From positions 1 to 64,000 of the forward strand of contig JAYRKY010000019.1 in NCBI GenBank assembly GCA_041905525.1: DNA of 64,000 nt, given 5' to 3'. Of the stretch, positions 1-8,835 are shown piece after piece (position 1 is the first letter of the stretch; each line of letters opens with the position of its first letter). Source of the DNA: SHVO01 sp041905525. GTDB taxonomy: Bacteria > Pseudomonadota > Alphaproteobacteria > Rhodospirillales > Rhodospirillaceae. The position numbers were made by a program, and so were the translations under genes. The notes beneath the pieces are model-generated. The model was given only the letters and a program-made list of their open reading frames with translations, made no database searches and was not told the DNA's origin.

Positions 1-2464
1 CACCGGCGGCAATTCCCAACGAGAATACATCGTAACCCGGGACCGTGCCCTCTCCGTCGCCCGAACCGAAGCTGGTGACGTTTTGAAGCCAGAAGCCCGA
101 GCGAAACCGGCCCAGGGGATCGGTCTTATTCGTCAAGAAACCACCCATACGGCGCTGAATGGCGCCCTGAGACAGGCGGCGTGAGGTCAACGCAACGCGC
201 CGCGCAGCGTCGCTCGTGTCGGGCACCATCTCGGCCAGCGCCGCATCGAACTTGGCGCGGTCGGTGAAGGCAGCCATTACGCCCGCGAAATCGATGTCTT
301 GTCCCAATCCCGCGATCGAGCTGTCGTAAACCGACCCGAGGATCGGGGACAGACCCAGCTCAGAGGCGGTCCGGCGGGTGATGCGATACTGCAGGACATT
401 CGGATTGGCGTCGGCCAGTCGGATCTCGCGCTTGTACATGACGGTCGATCCCGGCTGCAGGCCGGCGAGGTTCGCGCCCAGGGTGAGTGACTGAGCTTCC
501 ATCAGATTGACGGTGAACTGATCGACGACCGCGCCGGTGATGGTGGTATTGAGCACCGTGCCGCTATCAACGATGAGGCTGCCGGACGCCTTGAGGGCGC
601 CGACGGTTTCATTCAACGCGTCGATATTGAAGTTGAGGATCGATCCGCCGGTGATGCGGCCGTTGGTGAAACTCACGCCCGACGTCGTCGGTATCGTGAG
701 CGTGCTGCCACTGACTTGCAGGCTCGCCGTGCCGGTCCCCAGCAGGATGCCGCCTTCCAGCGTGCTGTTGGTGAGGGTGACCGCGTGCGCGCCATCACCG
801 AGATCGAGAGTTCCGGTCAGGCTGGTGTTCGTCAGAGAAACCGTGTCGTTCCCCGCGCCCATGTTCACGTTGCCGAGGAAGAGGCCTCCGGTGCTCGTGA
901 GGGTGTCGACGCCGGAGCCGAAGAGGAGATTGCCGGCGAATGAGCCGGAATTGCGCACAGCGACGCCCGAGACGTTCCGGCTCACGTCCAGCGCCACGGC
1001 GGTCCCGGTGCCTTTCCGGCTCGCGATGACCGCGCCGTCGTTCTGGAGCGAGGTCAGCGTACCGGAGTAATCGACAATGCCGTACCCGTTATAAACGACG
1101 CCGCGCGAGTCGCCCTGGATTTTCCCCGTGTTCACGATGGAAGGCAGACGGCCATTCGCTTCAATGATGATGCCGTAGGCGTCGCCACCGCCGGAGCCGG
1201 AGGTACCGGTGCTCGCATTCTCGCCGGAGTCCACGCCGCGGCCGAGAATGAGGCCGCTATTGAAAAGAGACGGGACCGACGCGTAGTCGCCGATGCGGAC
1301 CCCTTGTCCGGTGAAGTCCTTGCTGTTGGCGGTAATGTCGCCGCCTTCGTTACGGAAACCGCCATCGAGCGTTGTGCGGAAATTCGTGGTGCCAACAGTT
1401 GTGCCGGTGATGTTCACAGCGCGCACAGGAGCGGTTGCCTTGGTGTCGTTCTCCACCGCAATGTTGCCGCGCGACACGATGCTCGCCCCGTCCGCATTTC
1501 CGGCAAGGCGTCCGACGGTGATGTTGGCGTTCCCCGACGGCCCGCCTTGTCCGACAAAGAGGCCTTCGCCCGCGCCGCGCACGCTGAGGTCTGAGTCGCC
1601 CGGTGTGCCGGCGGGGATCAGGGCCGTCGGCTCTTGCTCCTTCGTGACACCGTTTCCTTCGAGGAAGATGCCGTTCACGTTGCCTGCCACCCACAACGCG
1701 CGCCCGCCGCGCACAGCGGCCAGGGCGGTTGTGCCTTCGGTCGTGGCGATAGCGCCGGTCGTGATGGTGCCGCGGTTGATGATCGAACCGCCCACGCCCC
1801 CACCGGCGTAAAGGCCGATGGCGTCCTGGCCGCTCACGGCGATCCGTCCTCCGTTGTTGATGTTGCCGGAGATCGCGCCGGTCGTTCGAATGCCGTAGGT
1901 GTCCTGGCGGCGAAGTGTGATCGCGCCATCGGTAACCAGCGAACCATTCATCGTGCTGAGAACGGCAATCCCGGTCGAGCCATTGCCGCCGACGGTCAGC
2001 GCGCTGTTCGCGCCGCGGGTGATCGATCCGTTGAAGGCGCCAGCGCCGCTGACTTCAATCCCCGTGCCGAGGACGTATTCGGGCCAAAGTGAGCTTGACT
2101 GGGCCGGACCCGGGAGATTGATGGTGCCGTTGTCGATCAGCGATCCGGTGATCCCGCTCGCACCTGTATTCAAGAGCACGCCGAGCGCACGGTTCTCGGC
2201 GCTCACTTCGATCGTGCCGTTGTTGGTGAGGCTATTATTGCTGTCGATCGTAACGGCGGGCCCAGAGCCGACCTTGACGCTGCCTTCGGGGGTTATGGTG
2301 AGGTTCCCGGGGGCCGAGCCGTCGGCTCTGGACGTCGCCACGGAGGAGGTTCTAGCCGTCGAGATGACGGCGTCTCCGGCCTGGACGGCGGTGGCGGCGA
2401 GCGAACCGGCCACAGCCAACGAGACGTACGAAATACCCAGTCGGAAACGCTTCTTAACGGACAA
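1..2464 (-). CDS. Autotransporter, N-terminal passenger (partial, runs off left edge)
   Basis: The minus strand is open without a stop from about 2500 to base 1. The protein starts MSVKKRFRLG, followed by a hydrophobic stretch ending in an Ala-rich cleavage region (AVQAGDA), which fits a Sec signal peptide. The passenger is a long series of Asn/Gly/Thr-rich repeats of the type LTNNGTIEV, GSIINRGTIT and NDTVSLTNTSLTG, typical of a right-handed beta-helix in type V secretion. Near the left edge comes WLQNVTSFG...GYDVFSLGIAAG, which looks like the start of the C-terminal autotransporter beta-barrel. The start is a TTG at 2464-2462 with AAGGGG just upstream; no in-frame ATG exists between it and the upstream stop. 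The substrate or function of the passenger cannot be read. Transcription is divergent from the phosphatase at 2657. Confidence 0.85.
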   Translation of the reverse strand, partial: MSVKKRFRLGISYVSLAVAGSLAATAVQAGDAVISTARTSSVATSRADGSAPGNLTITPEGSVKVGSGPAVTIDSNNSLTNNGTIEVSAENRALGVLLNTGASGITGSLIDNGTINLPGPAQSSSLWPEYVLGTGIEVSGAGAFNGSITRGANSALTVGGNGSTGIAVLSTMNGSLVTDGAITLRRQDTYGIRTTGAISGNINNGGRIAVSGQDAIGLYAGGGVGGSIINRGTITTGAIATTEGTTALAAVRGGRALWVAGNVNGIFLEGNGVTKEQEPTALIPAGTPGDSDLSVRGAGEGLFVGQGGPSGNANITVGRLAGNADGASIVSRGNIAVENDTKATAPVRAVNITGTTVGTTNFRTTLDGGFRNEGGDITANSKDFTGQGVRIGDYASVPSLFNSGLILGRGVDSGENASTGTSGSGGGDAYGIIIEANGRLPSIVNTGKIQGDSRGVVYNGYGIVDYSGTLTSLQNDGAVIASRKGTGTAVALDVSRNVSGVAVRNSGSFAGNLLFGSGVDTLTSTGGLFLGNVNMGAGNDTVSLTNTSLTGTLDLGDGAHAVTLTNSTLEGGILLGTGTASLQVSGSTLTIPTTSGVSFTNGRITGGSILNFNIDALNETVGALKASGSLIVDSGTVLNTTITGAVVDQFTVNLMEAQSLTLGANLAGLQPGSTVMYKREIRLADANPNVLQYRITRRTASELGLSPILGSVYDSSIAGLGQDIDFAGVMAAFTDRAKFDAALAEMVPDTSDAARRVALTSRRLSQGAIQRRMGGFLTNKTDPLGRFRSGFWLQNVTSFGSGDGEGTVPGYDVFSLGIAAG

Positions 2465-2483
2465 AACAGCCCCCTTTTCGCTC

Positions 2484-2502
2484 CATGGGTAAAATACCCA
2501 TG
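2484..2502. promoter_or_regulatory. 19-bp palindrome in the autotransporter leader
   Basis: CATGGGTA-AAA-TACCCATG is a perfect 8-bp inverted repeat with a 3-base centre, ending 20 bases upstream of the autotransporter TTG start. It could be a repressor operator or a small 5'-UTR hairpin near the ribosome binding site. The dyad is seen; its role is inferred. Confidence 0.4.
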
Positions 2503-2522
2503 ATTATGGCATGACTAAGGCG

Positions 2523-2554
2523 GGGAGCCTCCGGCGCACCCGCCGGAGGCTCCC
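2523..2554. other. Strong perfect hairpin between divergent genes
   Basis: GGGAGCCTCCGGCG pairs perfectly with CGCCGGAGGCTCCC (14 bp) around a 4-base CACC loop. No T-run follows on either strand, so it is not a standard terminator. It lies in the leader of the autotransporter and upstream of the phosphatase. A 5'-UTR structure or a barrier between divergent transcripts is possible. Confidence 0.45.
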
Positions 2555-2656
2555 GGCCCCCGAATCAAGCGACTGTGTGCCATACGAGATCGCAACTGTC
2601 ATTTTTCCCGAGGTACAATGGCCCAGATTTGACCTGGGGCTCTGAGGGGACGCTTG

Positions 2657-4264
2657 ATGCGAAAGGCTTTTTTGGCCGCTTTGTGCGGATTAACGCTGGC
2701 CGGCGGAGAAACCGTCGCTGCCGAGGGACCGCCCAAGCTGATTGTGGCGGTATCGGTCGACCAATTTTCCGCTGACCTTTTTGCCGAGTATCGCGGCCGC
2801 TTCACCGGCGGCTTCGCGCGCCTCCTCGGCGGCGGCGTATTTCCGGCGGGATATCAAGGGCACGCCATGACCGAAACGTGCCCTGGACATTCGACGATCC
2901 TCACCGGTTCACGGCCGGCGCGCACCGGAATCATCGCAAATACCTGGACTGATCCGCGCGCCGCGCGGGAGGACAAGTCCGTCTACTGCGTCGAAGACGA
3001 GACTGTTCCGGGATCCTCTTCCTCAAAGAGTACGATCTCGCTCGTGCACATGCGCGTACCGACGCTTGGCGACCGTCTGAAAGCCGTGACTCCCGAAACG
3101 CGCGTCGTCGCGGTCGCGGGGAAAGACCGCGCCGCCACGACCATGGCGGGACATAAGGCGGACGAAACCTGGTGGTGGCGATCGAACGAATTCCAAAGTT
3201 ATGTTGGCCGGAAGGCGCCGGAGGCGATCGTCGCCGCGAACAAGGCCGCCAAGGACCGGCTCGCGGCGGGCCGTCCCGCCGCCGACCTGCCGGACCTCTG
3301 TAAAGCTTACGACAAGGATGTGGTGATCTCGCCCAATCTCACCGTTGGGCGCGGACGCTTCCAGCGCGCGCCCGGCGACACCGCCTCCTACCCCGCGAGT
3401 CCCGACGCCGATGCCGCCGTTCTCGACGCTGCCCTGCAACTTGCGAAGGACATGAAACTCGGCAAAGGCTCCGCCACCGACGTCCTTGCCGTGGGGCTCT
3501 CGGCGACGGATTACGTCGGCCACTTCTATGGGACCGCGGGCACCGAGATGTGTATCCATCTCATGACGATCGATCAGGCGCTCGGCAAGTTTTTTGACGC
3601 GATCGACGCCACCGGTACGGACTACGCGGTTGTGCTCACCGCCGACCATGGCGGTCATGACATTCCCGAGCGCGGCAAGGATCATGGAATTCCGGAAGGC
3701 ACGCGTATCGACGGCAGCCTCGCCGCGGCCACCATTGGCAAGCAGATTGGCGGTGAACTCAAGCTCCCAGGCCCGGTGCTTTACGGCGACGCGGTGGGGC
3801 TCGGCGATTTCTGGATTGATCCGAAGCTGACCGAGGCGCAGCGGGCCGCGGTGCTCAAGCGGGCGGTTGCGATCTACAGCGCGCACCCGCATGTCCAAGC
3901 GGTTTTCACGCGCGCCGAGATCATGGCGGCGGCGGGGCCGAAATCGCCTCCCGACGAATGGTCACTGATCGAGCGCGCCAAGACGTCGTTCGATCCCCAG
4001 CGCTCCGGCGACTTTGTCATCATCTTGAAGCCGCGCGTCATGCCGGCGCTTCAGTCGGCAAAGCCTTATACCACCATGCACGGAACGCCGTGGGACTACG
4101 ATCGGCGCGTCCCGATCCTGTTCTGGCGAAAGGGTATGACGCGCTTCGAACAGCCGCTCGCGGTTGAAACCGTCGACATTCTGCCCACCCTCGCAGCCAT
4201 GATTGGTCTCAAGATTCCGGCGGGCGAGATCGACGGGCGTTGTCTCTTTGGCTGCGCGCCGTAG
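2657..4264 (+). CDS. PafA-like alkaline phosphatase / type I phosphodiesterase family protein
   Basis: A 535-residue exported enzyme of the alkaline phosphatase superfamily that hydrolyses phosphomonoesters in the periplasm with two zinc ions. It has an N-terminal signal peptide (about 1-22), a first metal Asp in AVSVDQFSADL (D35), the Thr nucleophile region TETCPGHSTILTG (T80), the metal-binding TADHGGHDIPERGKDHG, and the late metal His in MHGTPWDYDRRVPILFW. This arrangement matches the PafA family rather than PhoA. ATG 2657 is chosen over TTG 2654 because GAGGGGA lies 6 bases upstream of it. It stands alone and converges on the permease at 4269, leaving only 4 bases between stop codons. No Pho box was identified. 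Confidence 0.85.
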   Translation: MRKAFLAALCGLTLAGGETVAAEGPPKLIVAVSVDQFSADLFAEYRGRFTGGFARLLGGGVFPAGYQGHAMTETCPGHSTILTGSRPARTGIIANTWTDPRAAREDKSVYCVEDETVPGSSSSKSTISLVHMRVPTLGDRLKAVTPETRVVAVAGKDRAATTMAGHKADETWWWRSNEFQSYVGRKAPEAIVAANKAAKDRLAAGRPAADLPDLCKAYDKDVVISPNLTVGRGRFQRAPGDTASYPASPDADAAVLDAALQLAKDMKLGKGSATDVLAVGLSATDYVGHFYGTAGTEMCIHLMTIDQALGKFFDAIDATGTDYAVVLTADHGGHDIPERGKDHGIPEGTRIDGSLAAATIGKQIGGELKLPGPVLYGDAVGLGDFWIDPKLTEAQRAAVLKRAVAIYSAHPHVQAVFTRAEIMAAAGPKSPPDEWSLIERAKTSFDPQRSGDFVIILKPRVMPALQSAKPYTTMHGTPWDYDRRVPILFWRKGMTRFEQPLAVETVDILPTLAAMIGLKIPAGEIDGRCLFGCAP

Positions 4265-4268
4265 GACT

Positions 4269-6038
4269 TTAGAGAGGGCAGAAAAACAGGATCAGCGGCA
4301 CGCCCGCCACCAGCACGAGAAGTGTTAGTGGTGCCCCCAGGCGGGCGTAGTCGCCGAACCGGTAACCGCCCGCTTGGAAAACCATCGTGTTGCACTGATG
4401 GCCGGTCGGCGTCAGGAAGTCGCACGCGGCACCGATGGAAACGGCCATCAAGAACGGATCGGGCTTGTAACCCAGGTCTTGGGCAAAGCTGACGGCAATC
4501 GGCGCGAGGACAAGGACCGTCGCGGCGTTATTGAGAAACGGCGTCGCCGCCATGGCCGTCGCCATGATAAGCGCGATCGTGGTCGACGGCGAAAGCCCCT
4601 GCGCGGCACCTGAAAGCCACGCCGCGATCTGCTCCGCGCCGCCGTTGCTCTGGATCGCTTCGCTCAAGGGAATGAGCGCGCCCAGCATGACAAGAATCGG
4701 CCAATCCACCGCCGCATAGGCTTCGCGCGGCGTCAGCGCCTTGAAAAGCACCATTGCCACGGCCCCGGCGAAGAAGGCGACCGCCACCGGCACCGCACCG
4801 GAGGCCGCGCCCGCCATCGCAGCGAGCAGCACGGCGATCGGGATAACCGTGTTCGTCACCGAGCCGAGGGGAACGGGACGCTCAGCCAGCGGCAGGCATC
4901 CAAGTTCGCGCAGCCGGTCGGGCAAATCGGTCGGGTCTCCTTGAAGCACCAGAACGTCGCCTTCGTGCAGCGTGATGTCGCGCAGCCGTTCGGTGAAATT
5001 GCGCTCCGCGCGCGAGACCGCCAGGAGGTTGATGTCATAGCGGGCATGCAGACGCATGCGGCCGGCGGACTGTCCGACAAGGGGTGACGCCGGCCCGACG
5101 ATGGCTTCGATGCTTCGTAAGTCTTCCCCGACTGCCGTCTGCGGCATCTCGCGGTGATCGCCCTCGACGCGCAAGCCCGCGCGCTTGATCGCGGGCTGCA
5201 AAGACGCCGACTTTCCGACGAGGATGAAAACATCGCCTGGTTCGATGGCGGCGTCCGGAAGCGGGGCGATCGGGGTGTTGTTGCGCAGCACCGCGTTTAT
5301 GGCGACATCGTCGCCAAGGTCGGCCATCAGTTTGCTGAGGGGCTCTTCCATGATCGGCGAGCCGTCGGGCAGAAACGCCTCGGTCGAATAATCCTGAAGA
5401 TCGAGGACTTCATCCAAGGTCGCCGTCGGCTTGCGGCTTTCAGGCAGAAGCCGGAAGGCCGCAAACAGATAGAGCGCGCCGAGAACGGCGATGGTGACTC
5501 CGACCGGCGCGAAGTCGAACAGCGCGAACGGCTCACCTGTGGTCTCCTCGCGAAACCGCGACACGATGATATTGGGCGAGGTCCCGATCAGTGTCGTAAG
5601 GCCTCCGATCAACGCCGCAAAGGACATCGGCATCAATAGTCGCGCCGGCGATAACCCCACGCGGTTGCTCATCCGCAAGGCGATCGGAATCATCAGTGCC
5701 AGGGCGCCGATGTTCTTCACAAAGGCCGAAAGCAACGCCACGGACCCGACCGCGAAAATGACCACGGCCTGCGGCGAGGTGATATGCGGGGCGACCCGCT
5801 GTAACACATATTCGGGCAATCCCGACCGGGCGACGCCGGCGCTGACCACAAGCGCGCTTGCGACGATGATCACGATATCGTCCGCAAATCCCTTGAAAGC
5901 ATTGTCGAACGACACAACGCCGGTTGTGATCGCCGCCAGGAGGGAGAGAAGCGCGACCAGGTCGTAGCGCAGGCGGCCCGTGATGAAGAGGATCATCGTG
6001 CCGGCGAGGATGACGAAGGAGAGGGTTTGTTCTGACAT
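4269..6038 (-). CDS. SLC13/DASS-type anion permease with two TrkA-C (RCK_C) domains
   Basis: An inner-membrane transporter of about 589 residues. Hydrophobic helices fill the first ~200 and last ~190 residues. Between them are two cytoplasmic RCK_C/TrkA_C-like units, seen as PGDVFILVGKSASLQ and EGDVLVLQGDPTDLPDRL. The conserved FVKNIGALALMIPIAL and GTSPNIIV segments fit the DASS family, which moves sulfate, dicarboxylates or similar anions with Na+; the substrate cannot be assigned. ATG 6038 (MSEQTLSFVIL) is preferred to GTG 6071 because family members start just before the first membrane helix. It follows gluQ on the same strand by 36 bases and may be co-transcribed. Confidence 0.85.
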   Translation of the reverse strand: MSEQTLSFVILAGTMILFITGRLRYDLVALLSLLAAITTGVVSFDNAFKGFADDIVIIVASALVVSAGVARSGLPEYVLQRVAPHITSPQAVVIFAVGSVALLSAFVKNIGALALMIPIALRMSNRVGLSPARLLMPMSFAALIGGLTTLIGTSPNIIVSRFREETTGEPFALFDFAPVGVTIAVLGALYLFAAFRLLPESRKPTATLDEVLDLQDYSTEAFLPDGSPIMEEPLSKLMADLGDDVAINAVLRNNTPIAPLPDAAIEPGDVFILVGKSASLQPAIKRAGLRVEGDHREMPQTAVGEDLRSIEAIVGPASPLVGQSAGRMRLHARYDINLLAVSRAERNFTERLRDITLHEGDVLVLQGDPTDLPDRLRELGCLPLAERPVPLGSVTNTVIPIAVLLAAMAGAASGAVPVAVAFFAGAVAMVLFKALTPREAYAAVDWPILVMLGALIPLSEAIQSNGGAEQIAAWLSGAAQGLSPSTTIALIMATAMAATPFLNNAATVLVLAPIAVSFAQDLGYKPDPFLMAVSIGAACDFLTPTGHQCNTMVFQAGGYRFGDYARLGAPLTLLVLVAGVPLILFFCPL

Positions 6039-6074
6039 CACTGGTGCAGCGCCCCAGTAGGAAGGCGGCACACG

Positions 6075-6923
6075 TTAAAATGTTCCGGCCGAGGCCCACA
6101 TATCCGCGGGAGTCGCACCCTTTTCCCGCCACGACCGGATGGTCGCCGCCTTGTCGCGTTTGGAAAATTTCTTGCCGGCCGCGTCCGTGAGCAGGCGGTG
6201 GTGGGCATAGCCCGGCGGAGCGAGGCTGAACAGCGCCTGCAAAAGCCGGTGGAGATGTGTGGCGGCGAACAAGTCGTGTCCGCGGGTCACGAGAGTGACT
6301 CCCTGCGCGGCATCATCGAGCGTGCAGGCGAGATGGTAACTCGCCGGCGTGTCCTTTCGGCCCAGCACCACATCGCCGAAAATTCCCGGCGTCGCTTTCT
6401 GGGTCCCCGCCTCCGCATCCTGCCAGTGCAGCTCGCCGACGCCGCTGACTGCTTCGTCCATGCGCAGGCGCAAGGCGAAGGGATGGCCTTCGGCCTTCCG
6501 GCGCTGTTGTTCGGCTTCGGAAAGATGACGGCATGTGCCTGGATAAACCGGTCCTTCCGGCCCCAGGTGCAGATGAGGCGCCGTACCGGCCGCGGCGATT
6601 TCCCGCTGGATATCCGCGCGGGTGCAGAAGCAGGGATAAAGGAGACCACGGCGCTCGAGTTCATTGAGGGCCGCGGCGTAGGTGTCGAAATGCTCCGACT
6701 GGCGCCGGACCGGCGTCTCCCACGCGAGCCCCAGCCACGCCAGATCCTCATAGATGGCGGTTTCAAATTCCGGCCGGCACCGCGCCCGGTCGATGTCTTC
6801 GATCCGCAGCAGAAAGCGCCCTTCGGGCCCGGCCTGCGCCGCGGCGAACCGGGCGGAGAAGGCGTGCCCCACATGGAGCAGCCCCGTGGGGCTAGGCGCG
6901 AATCGGGTCCTCTGTCCGGCCAT
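6075..6923 (-). CDS. gluQ: Glutamyl-Q tRNA(Asp) synthetase
   Basis: GluQRS is a truncated glutamyl-tRNA synthetase catalytic core that charges queuosine 34 of tRNA(Asp) with glutamate. The protein has the class I HIGH-type motif in FAPSPTGLLHVGHAFSA and a KMSKS equivalent at KKFSKRD. Cys residues in YPCFCTR and YPGTCRH fit the zinc-binding insert. About 282 residues with no anticodon-binding domain is the normal length for GluQRS and not for GltX. The start MAGQRTRFAPSPTG (ATG 6923) gives the expected N-terminus; an upstream in-frame ATG at 6977 adds an unconserved leader and has no ribosome binding site. It is divergent from the HNH gene. Confidence 0.92.
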   Translation of the reverse strand: MAGQRTRFAPSPTGLLHVGHAFSARFAAAQAGPEGRFLLRIEDIDRARCRPEFETAIYEDLAWLGLAWETPVRRQSEHFDTYAAALNELERRGLLYPCFCTRADIQREIAAAGTAPHLHLGPEGPVYPGTCRHLSEAEQQRRKAEGHPFALRLRMDEAVSGVGELHWQDAEAGTQKATPGIFGDVVLGRKDTPASYHLACTLDDAAQGVTLVTRGHDLFAATHLHRLLQALFSLAPPGYAHHRLLTDAAGKKFSKRDKAATIRSWREKGATPADMWASAGTF

Positions 6924-7038
6924 TAAATTTATATGTCGCCTCAAAAGTGCGGGCAGGAGGCCCATACCCGCCTTCATACCATATTTTGTATTTGCCTCCC
7001 GGCCTGCTACACTCGCGCCGCTAGGGTTTGGGATATCA

Positions 7039-7608
7039 GTGGTGCTTTGCGTGTCGCTTGAAACCTGTCCAGCGCTTGTTCTGAACGCCGACTTCCGGCC
7101 GCTCAGTTATTTTCCGCTCTCGCTTTGGTCCTGGCAGGAAACCATCAAGGCGGTTTTCCTCGGACGCGTGCAAGTCGTTCAGGAATACGACCGCATGGTC
7201 CGTTCGCCCACGTGGGAGATGAAGCTCCCCAGCGTGATCTCACTCAAGAAATACGCGCCCATGGAACGCTCGCCAGCGTTCACGCGGTTCAACGTCTTCC
7301 TGCGCGATCACTTCAAGTGTCAGTACTGCGCCACGCCGCACCCCACGAACGATCTGACGTTCGATCACATCATTCCGCGCTCGAAGGGTGGCCGCACGAC
7401 CTGGCAGAACGTCGTCACCGCCTGCTCGAGCTGCAACCTGATGAAGGGCAACCGTCTTCCGCAAGAAGCCGGCATGTTCCCGTCGCACCGGCCTTATCGG
7501 CCGAATTCACATCAGCTCCAGGAAATTGGCCGCGGCTTCCCGCCCAACTATCTCCATGAAAGTTGGCGCGACTATCTCTATTGGGACACGGAACTCGATC
7601 CCGCGTAG
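7039..7608 (+). CDS. HNH endonuclease
   Basis: About 189 residues. The core reads FKCQYCATPHPTNDLTFDH, SKGGRTTWQNVVTACSSCN and MKGNRLPQEAGM. This is an HNH fold with two CxxC zinc knuckles and the catalytic His in the DH pair. The N-terminal VLNADFRPLSYFPLSLWSWQ is typical of a widespread stand-alone HNH family whose biological role is unclear (repair or housekeeping nuclease). Three in-frame GTG codons (7039, 7042, 7051) are possible starts and no ATG fits; GTG 7039 has TGGGAT a few bases upstream. The start is therefore uncertain by four residues. It converges on the hydrolase at 7620. Confidence 0.88.
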   Translation: MVLCVSLETCPALVLNADFRPLSYFPLSLWSWQETIKAVFLGRVQVVQEYDRMVRSPTWEMKLPSVISLKKYAPMERSPAFTRFNVFLRDHFKCQYCATPHPTNDLTFDHIIPRSKGGRTTWQNVVTACSSCNLMKGNRLPQEAGMFPSHRPYRPNSHQLQEIGRGFPPNYLHESWRDYLYWDTELDPA

Positions 7609-7619
7609 GCCGCGCGGCG

Positions 7620-8792
7620 TTACGGCTTTTCCTGGATGTTCAGCGCGGCCAGCGCGATGTCGCGCGCCACACTTGCCCCGTCCGAGGTGTTGGCCAGCAC
7701 GATCACGGTCAGGTGGTCGTCCGGAAAATTCGCCAGCGAACTATTGAACCCCTGGATACCGCCGGTGTGGCTGATCATTTTGTGGCCGCCCAACGTGCCG
7801 GTATAGAGACCGAACCCGTAATTGCGCACCGGATCTCGCCGCGGGGGAGGCGGTGGCGCGCCGGCCGGGCGGAAGATGGCCTCGCTCGCTAGGCGTCCAT
7901 CGCTGAGGCGCCCCGGCGTCAACATCTCGGCGTAACTCTTCGCACTCACAACCTTTCCCGATGCCAGCGCCTGATGCCACGCGGCGAGATCGGCCGCCGT
8001 GGACCGCAGCGCGCCCGCGCCGCCCGGCACGGTCATCGAGATGAAGTCGCCTTTGATGTAGGCGCCGGGTTTTCCCGCGACCGCGTCATACCCTTCGGCC
8101 CTGCGCGGCAGCACCTCGCGTTCGTCGTCATCGAGCGCGGTGTCCGCGGAAAGTCCTGCCTTCGCGATCACGTTCTTCTGCAGATAATCGCGCAGGCGCT
8201 CGCCGGTGATTTTCTCGACGATCGCGCCGGCAATGAAATAGCCCGAATTCGAATAACGCCACCCGGTGCCCGGTGCAAAATCGTAGGCCGGCGTGATGGC
8301 CGCGATGCGTTTGATCATCTCGTCGGTGGTATAGGCCTGACGCCACTTCGGCGCATCGGCCAGATCCTGGCCGGTGTAATCGGCGATCCCCGACGTATGA
8401 GTCAGCAGGTGGCGGATCGTCACTTCTGCGCCGCGCGGAAAATCCGGAAAGAACTTCGAGACCGGGTCGTCGATCTTCACCCTTCCCTGTTCGGCCAGCT
8501 GCATCAGCGCGGCTGACGTGAATTGTTTGGTGATGGAGCCGACGCGGAAGATGTTCTCGCCCGCCATCGGGACATTGTGTTCAAGGTCGGCGGAACCGAA
8601 GGCCATGGTATGGACCAACTTGCCGTCGGCGGCGATCCCCACGACGATGCCGGGCGTTTTGCCCGCCTTGACCCATGCGGTCGCGACCGCGTCGACGCGC
8701 GCTTTATCTGCGTCCGTGAAGGACGCCGCGGACGCGCTCACGGCCATGAGCAGCGACGCGACAATTACGGCAGTCCGAGCCATCCATGTCAT
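7620..8792 (-). CDS. Serine hydrolase of the beta-lactamase / class C PBP family
   Basis: A 390-residue exported protein with a signal peptide (about 1-22, ending SASAAS). The active-site motifs are S86-x-x-K in GSITKQFTSAAL, the Tyr motif in WRYSNSGYF, and HTGG near the C-terminus. This is the PF00144 fold shared by class C beta-lactamases, DD-peptidases and esterases; substrate cannot be told from sequence and resistance should not be assumed. A Pro-rich linker (PPPPPRR) sits before the last third. ATG 8792 has GGGGGAG seven bases upstream. The promoter side faces the assembly gap at 8825, so its upstream neighbour is uncertain. Confidence 0.88.
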   Translation of the reverse strand: MTWMARTAVIVASLLMAVSASAASFTDADKARVDAVATAWVKAGKTPGIVVGIAADGKLVHTMAFGSADLEHNVPMAGENIFRVGSITKQFTSAALMQLAEQGRVKIDDPVSKFFPDFPRGAEVTIRHLLTHTSGIADYTGQDLADAPKWRQAYTTDEMIKRIAAITPAYDFAPGTGWRYSNSGYFIAGAIVEKITGERLRDYLQKNVIAKAGLSADTALDDDEREVLPRRAEGYDAVAGKPGAYIKGDFISMTVPGGAGALRSTAADLAAWHQALASGKVVSAKSYAEMLTPGRLSDGRLASEAIFRPAGAPPPPPRRDPVRNYGFGLYTGTLGGHKMISHTGGIQGFNSSLANFPDDHLTVIVLANTSDGASVARDIALAALNIQEKP

Positions 8793-8824
8793 GCGGTTCT
8801 CCCCCTCAGCGCGCCGCGCGGGGG

Positions 8825-8834
8825 NNNNNNNNNN
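8825..8834. other. Assembly gap (10 Ns)
   Basis: Ten undetermined bases sit in a GC-rich stretch between the serine hydrolase and the 3' end of the amino-acid permease. The real length is unknown. Any reading frame drawn through it is arbitrary. Confidence 0.98.
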
Positions 8835-8835
8835 G

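Noticed and set aside
537..2492. Several plus-strand frames over the first 2.5 kb
   Set aside because: They lie opposite the autotransporter, whose repeat pattern and signal peptide are clear on the minus strand.
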